Origin: Owenia fusiformis | Taxonomy: Eukaryota; Annelida; Polychaeta; Sabellida; Oweniidae | DNA length: 64,000 bases | Direction of reading: 5' to 3' | Assembly (NCBI GenBank): GCA_903813345.2 | Contig: CAIIXF020000001.1 | Coordinates: 22,215,915-22,279,914, forward strand | Part shown: piece by piece, positions 28,101-34,100 of the stretch | How the letters are laid out: every line of letters begins with the position of its first letter | How positions within the stretch are numbered: the first letter of the stretch is position 1 | Program-made: the position numbers and the translations under genes | Notes under the pieces: model-generated | Databases searched by the model: none | Seen by the model: only the letters and a program-made list of their open reading frames with translations | Told to the model about the DNA's origin: nothing

Positions 28101-31100
28101 AACGAATACATGATTTCTTATCAGCCCTTTTTCTATGTATGTCTTAAAAGATGTTAGTATGGTCATGTTTAACATGAAATGTTAATAAATTGACTGTTGA
28201 GAAAAATTGTTAAAGTGTAGCAGAAATCATATAGAGTGTGCATTTTGCAAGAGTCAGTAATCATGCAGGGACTAAATGAATAGGACCAACCAATATTTGA
28301 TCCATTTTGGTATGAGAGGACAGCTCAGACACTGGCAGCCTAAATTCAAAGTCCAAGGATAGACAATCACACAAATATATAAATTATCCACAATTCATTG
28401 AGTTTTGAGTTTAAATTTTTTCACGCATTGCAAGAGATTGTGTACATTATTCCTTAAATTATTTTTACAAGGAAACGTTTTTGTAAGGGTTTTCATAAGG
28501 TTTTCTCATTTGACATTTTGACCTCCAAAAGTACCTGTCTTGCTATTCCTCATTTAACTATTTATAGGTTTTCACACATTTGCCAGTTGATTTCACTAAA
28601 TCTAAAATAATCACACACTCCCCTCTTAATTCATATGGACCCTGAAATGTAACATTGTACATGTGTAGTACATGGGTAACTGTTTAGTATAGTATACTGT
28701 CTAAAGTTTAACAATTCGAGCTGGATGTATTTACTCATTGACTTATTTTTAATAACATGACTTTTAACATCAGTAAACTGATGTGGCCTAGTAGTTTATA
28801 GGGTCATGGTCAAAATTGCAAAAAGAAGTAAAAAGCATGGAGCAATTACTCAGATGCGAGTAGGTAGTCACCAGTTTCGCCACCAGGTGGCTGATTCGGG
28901 GGAATTAACATGGCAGGGTATTACAAAATTCCCTTTAACTTGAATATGCATCAGTTTTAGTGGTTCACTTTTCATATTACCTTAATGTATCTGATAGTTA
29001 TACAAATTAAAATATGTCCAGTAAAAGAAAATATTATCTACCCAACACAAGAAAAGATATTTCACTTTTTGTGGTTTTACAACATTGGGTCTATGGGGAA
29101 TCTCCCCGACCTAGAAGTCACATTTTCAAACAAAATTAAATTTTCAAAGTTGATAAACTCTTTTCAAAACCATGCACACTTCTAAAAGTAATTTTACATG
29201 TAGATTCCAAATATGACATTAGTTTGACTGAATTGAGATTTTTTAATGACGTAAATCAAGATTATTTCTACTCGCATCTGGGATATTGGAGCAGTGTTTG
29301 GACCTGGAGCAGTGTTTCACCATTATACATTTTTGAGAAAATTAAGATTTTCACTGTACTTTTAATATTATACTTGGATAGTTTGAAACAAAATTTTCTT
29401 GTATTTAGTGAAAATGTGAAAGTATGTCGTTTGACTATGTATATCCCTTTTTAGATGGACTCATCTGAAATGAACACTTTGGTCAGTATAGCTATTTTTC
29501 TGGAACACTTTAAGTTGAGAATTTAGCTAAACAAACAAAAAGAAGGTGATGTATAGTATATACAGCAGTAATCAAATATGCTTTATAAATGTATAGTCTA
29601 TTATGATATATTTAAAAGAAAATATAAATGACTGTTTGATAAAAATGTATTGTATTGTACATACGCTTGCCATATCAATCTCTGTATTATTTGTATATAT
29701 CACTGAGCAGAATTTCAATGTCAATTACTGTTACATGTATACGAAGTTCGGTAGGGATATAGTTAAGCTCTCTGTCTGTCCATCAGTCCTTCTGTTTGTC
29801 AGTCTGTCCAGATGGATTTGCTTCATAATAATTGAAATATATATATATACATTGTATTGGTATAGGTTTTCGCAAAAAAATTTTTTCACGATGGCGAGAA
29901 TATTTGGCAACAATCTAAGTTTTTCATTTTTAAACCAAAGTAATAAATATTTTTGCTTGAAATTTTGATAGTGTACAGGATTTGTTGTTGATTTTGAAAT
30001 CTTTCTGAAGTAAAGCTTTATTATACTCAAATGAAAGGCAATTTTGAGTAGATTGCAAATATCGTATCATTTTTCTGAATCGGGCCTTGTAAAATTCAAA
30101 ATGACCGCTTTATGTGGGATTTCGCAGTAATTTCCGGGTTATTTCAATGTATGACTACAGTATATGCAGGCCTGTCAACTGTCCCGCAATTTGCGTATTT
30201 TTCACGCATTTGCTGAAGAATTTGAAGTCACGCCAGTTATTTTTGCGTGACAGAAAATGCCACGCAAATACGCATTTTACCTGGTAATTGTCAAGCAAAA
30301 ATATTTCTGTAGAAATTTTTTTAAAAAAGATTGTCTACACAGCAAAAATACGAACGACGGGAAAAAAACGTACGCATTTCGTTCGGACTTTTCACGCGAA
30401 TTACGGATATGTCACGCATTCCGTTCGAAATTGTTCGTACCTACCCCCCCCCCGTTGATGGATGTTTGAAACGCGAGCGTAGCGAGCGCGAAAAATTTGA
30501 GGTGTTCAAAATTTGGCAAGATGTAATAAAATTGAAACCAAGGTGTTCAAAATTTGGATCAAGGTGTTCAGATTTGGACCAAGGTGTCCACATTTTGAGG
30601 GGAGGTGTTCAACATTTCCAAGTCACTCATGTTAGGTGTTCCCAAGTTGACAGGCCTGGTATATGTTATACTTAAATTGAAGGAATTTTAGAATAGATCA
30701 CAATTATGGTATTGTTTTCCTTATTCTTGCTTCAGAAAATTTAAAATGGCTGCCAAGCAAGAATCCACTATTACTTGGAGATCTGTCTAAACTATGACTA
30801 CATTATACTATAATAGATCTCAAATATTTTATTGTCTATGATTTGTATGAAACTCCTAATAAAAATGGTCAAAACCAGATATGACGTCATAGCTACTTCC
30901 GGTACTGGTACCAAATGCTTAAATTGGAAATTCTGATATATCTCTAATGTATGATTTTTAATATCTGCCAATTAAATCAAGGGTACAGTAGATGGTACAT
31001 GTATATATTACATTACTAATCTAATATGTAACCTACCTATTAAAAGTAGGTTGGGTAGCAAAAGGTTGACCTAAATAATGAGGTGGAAACATGCAATACC

Positions 31101-34100
31101 TTAGACTTCAATGTGAGTAATATATCATCAATAAACAACAGTTCAAGGTTCATTGATTTTTATTCATAAGTCCTCCAAGGCAAAATATTCTCGCTGCCTT
31201 GATTGATGACTAAACTTAAATTTGTACAATGTATACTTCGTTAATCATCCTAATGGAGAACATTCAATCAAATTGAAATACATTTAATTTGAACTATACA
31301 TTTATATATTAACTTTATGCCACATTGATGATCTTTTTGATAAAGCTACACTTGAAGCACAATTTGGATTATCAAAATCCTAAGCCGAAATGAATGAATT
31401 TTATATTTCAAGAGATAAAAGTGTGCATTCTGAGTGAAAATGTCAGGTGCATTTTGAAGAAGGTGGGTTAAACATGCCTTATGAGCAGATAATCCAATTG
31501 ATCTTGATATTATTCTATGCATTTTTATTGAAGACTTTACACTGGTCTTATAAAAAACCTCTTGTTTACAGCTGTCTGAAATCTATTGCCATAACTTTGG
31601 TGGCCTTTTCATCTTGTATGATGCTGTCTGTTTACAACCTAATGGTCTGTCTGTTTTACAACCTAATGGTCTGTCTGTTTTACAACCTAATGATGCTGTC
31701 TGTTTTACAACCTAATGGTCTGTCTGTTTTACAACCTAATGATGCTGTCTGTTTACAACCTAATGGTCTGTCTGTTTTACAACCTAATGATGCTGTCTGT
31801 TTTACAACATAATGGTCTGTCTGTTTTACAACCTAATGATGCTGTCTGTTTTACAACCTAATGGTCTGTCTGTTTTACAACCTAATGATGCTGTCTGTTT
31901 TACAACCTAATGGTCTGTCTGTTTTACAACCTAATGATGCTGTCTGTTTTACAACCTAATGGTCTGTCTGTTTTACAACCTAATGATGCTGTCTGTTTAC
32001 AACCTAATGGTCTGTCTGTTTTACAACCTAATGATGCTGTCTGTTTTACAACCTAATGGTCTGTCTGTTTTACAACCTAATGATGCTGTCTGTTTTACAA
32101 CCTAATGGTCTGTCTGTTTTACAACCTAATGATGCTGTCTGTTTTACAACCTAATGGTCTGTCTGTTTTACAACCTAATGATGCTGTCTGTTTTACAACC
32201 TAATGGTCTGTCTGTTTTACAACCTAATGATGCTGTCTGTTTTACAACCTAATGGTCTGTCTGTTTTACAACCTAATGATGCTGTCTGTTTTACAACCTA
32301 ATGGTCTGTCTGTTTTACAACCTAATGATGCTGTCTGTTTTACAACCTAATGGTCTGTCTGTTTTACAACCTAATGATGCTGTCTGTTTTACAACCTAAT
32401 GGTCTGTCTGTTTTACAACCTAATGGTCTGTCTGTTTACAGCCTCATGGTCTGTCTGTTGTGATCACGTCCCCTCAAGTGTTTGACTTCACTGCCCCTGC
32501 CTGCCCAGAGAGACATCTCGAAGGAGCTGAATTATTAGGTATTATATTACAATTCCTTCATATATTTAGTGACATAAGCTCTTTTGTTGGACTACAAATA
32601 AAACATGTTTATGTCTGTGATTAAAATTCAAGTGCCACACAAATTGTAACAATGTCAGTCTTTTCCTCACCTGCTATTGTCAAATATAAAGCCATCTTAA
32701 TCTGAGAATGATGCCCCTTGCTAATGGAGATTGAGTGTTTATTTGACTGTACATGCACATGTAGGTGCTGATATCACTAATGCTAAGAGGGCAGATGCTG
32801 GTAAGATCCTTGCTGATGTAATGAGGGGTTACATGCATGACATGAAGATAGAAGACGGACTGAAGCCATTGGGATATACAACAGATGACATCCCTGCCAT
32901 GGTAGAGGCAGTTAAACCACAGGTTATTGTGATTTACTCATTCATTATAAAGTTTATTCTAAATGTATGAATAATAGTATCCTTGTTTGTTGGATAATTT
33001 ATTTTTGCTATTCATTTATTTACCTTAGATAAGATTTGAAAAATGATAGAAATTGTAATTGAAAGCCCATGATTATTGTAATGTAAAAGGTGTCTGAGCA
33101 GAAAAATAAAATTAATGGAATAAACTTAGTAGTTTCAGGAATTTAGAAAATAATTATTATGGAAAGTGGCCCTTTAAATGCATACAATTTGTATATACAG
33201 GGTGGTCCAACCCCCCTAGCCAATATTCCTGATAAATATTTATTTTTTAACAAACACACCAACAATGATATATCACTTTAAAGGTAATTTAATTTGCAAT
33301 AAGATGATATACATCTATAATACGTATATATCTTTTTTTTAAATATTATCTTTAAAGTGATGTATCATTGTTGGTGTGTTTGTTAAAAATAAATATATCA
33401 GGAATATTCGTAACGGGTGGCTTTTTGGCCCACCCTGTAATTACCCTGATATGGACATTATAGGCGGTATTTGAATTGTCTTTTTCCTAACACCTGTACA
33501 CCTCCCAAAACTGCGAAAGTGATAGCAGAAAAACTGCAAAATACAATTTTTCAAAAATAGTTGTAAATGTTTTGGAAACTAAAGTTAATTATCATGAAAT
33601 GACAATTGACAGTATTAAATGTGTTAACCACACTGCGAACATTATCAGGATTACTTGTCCATGTGTTTATCCCACTAAACATTTAGAGTGTCACGGGTAC
33701 ATGTGTTTACCACACTGTGCATATGGACATTTACAGTTAAACATTGTTTAGCCAGCTGTGAAAATTTATGGTATTACATATGCTTACCATACTGGGAATG
33801 TTTAAAGTATTACACGAATTAACCCCACCCTGAACATTTAGAGTATCACACTATCACATGCACATGTGTTTACCCCACTGAGCGTATGAACATTTACAGT
33901 ATTTCATCACTTAGCTCACTGTGAAAATTTACGGTATTACATATGTTTATCCCACTGGGAATGTTTAAAGTATAGAAAGGTTACTCCACCCTGAACATTT
34001 AGAGTATCACACTAGCTATCACATGCACATGTATTTACTCCACTGTGTGTTTAAACATTTACAGTATTACATCACTTACATGTAGCTCACTGTGAAAATT

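Larger units (their letters stand above)
28112..31560. other. Intron 10 stretch with MITEs, no gene seen
   Basis: Upstream of copy A. Holds two MITEs (28851-29280, 30169-30659) and AT-rich DNA. A short hairpin with acctacctattaaaagtagg lies near 31030. Open frames here are short and have no family resemblance. Confidence 0.5.

Noticed and set aside
31447-31812. Open frame running into the intron 10 array
   Set aside because: It is open only because the 24/25 bp repeat lacks stops in that frame; no family resemblance.
31619-32441. Regular array resembling a CRISPR
   Set aside because: Units abut with no unique spacers, the setting is a eukaryotic intron, and the unit matches the neighbouring splice site. 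It is a minisatellite.
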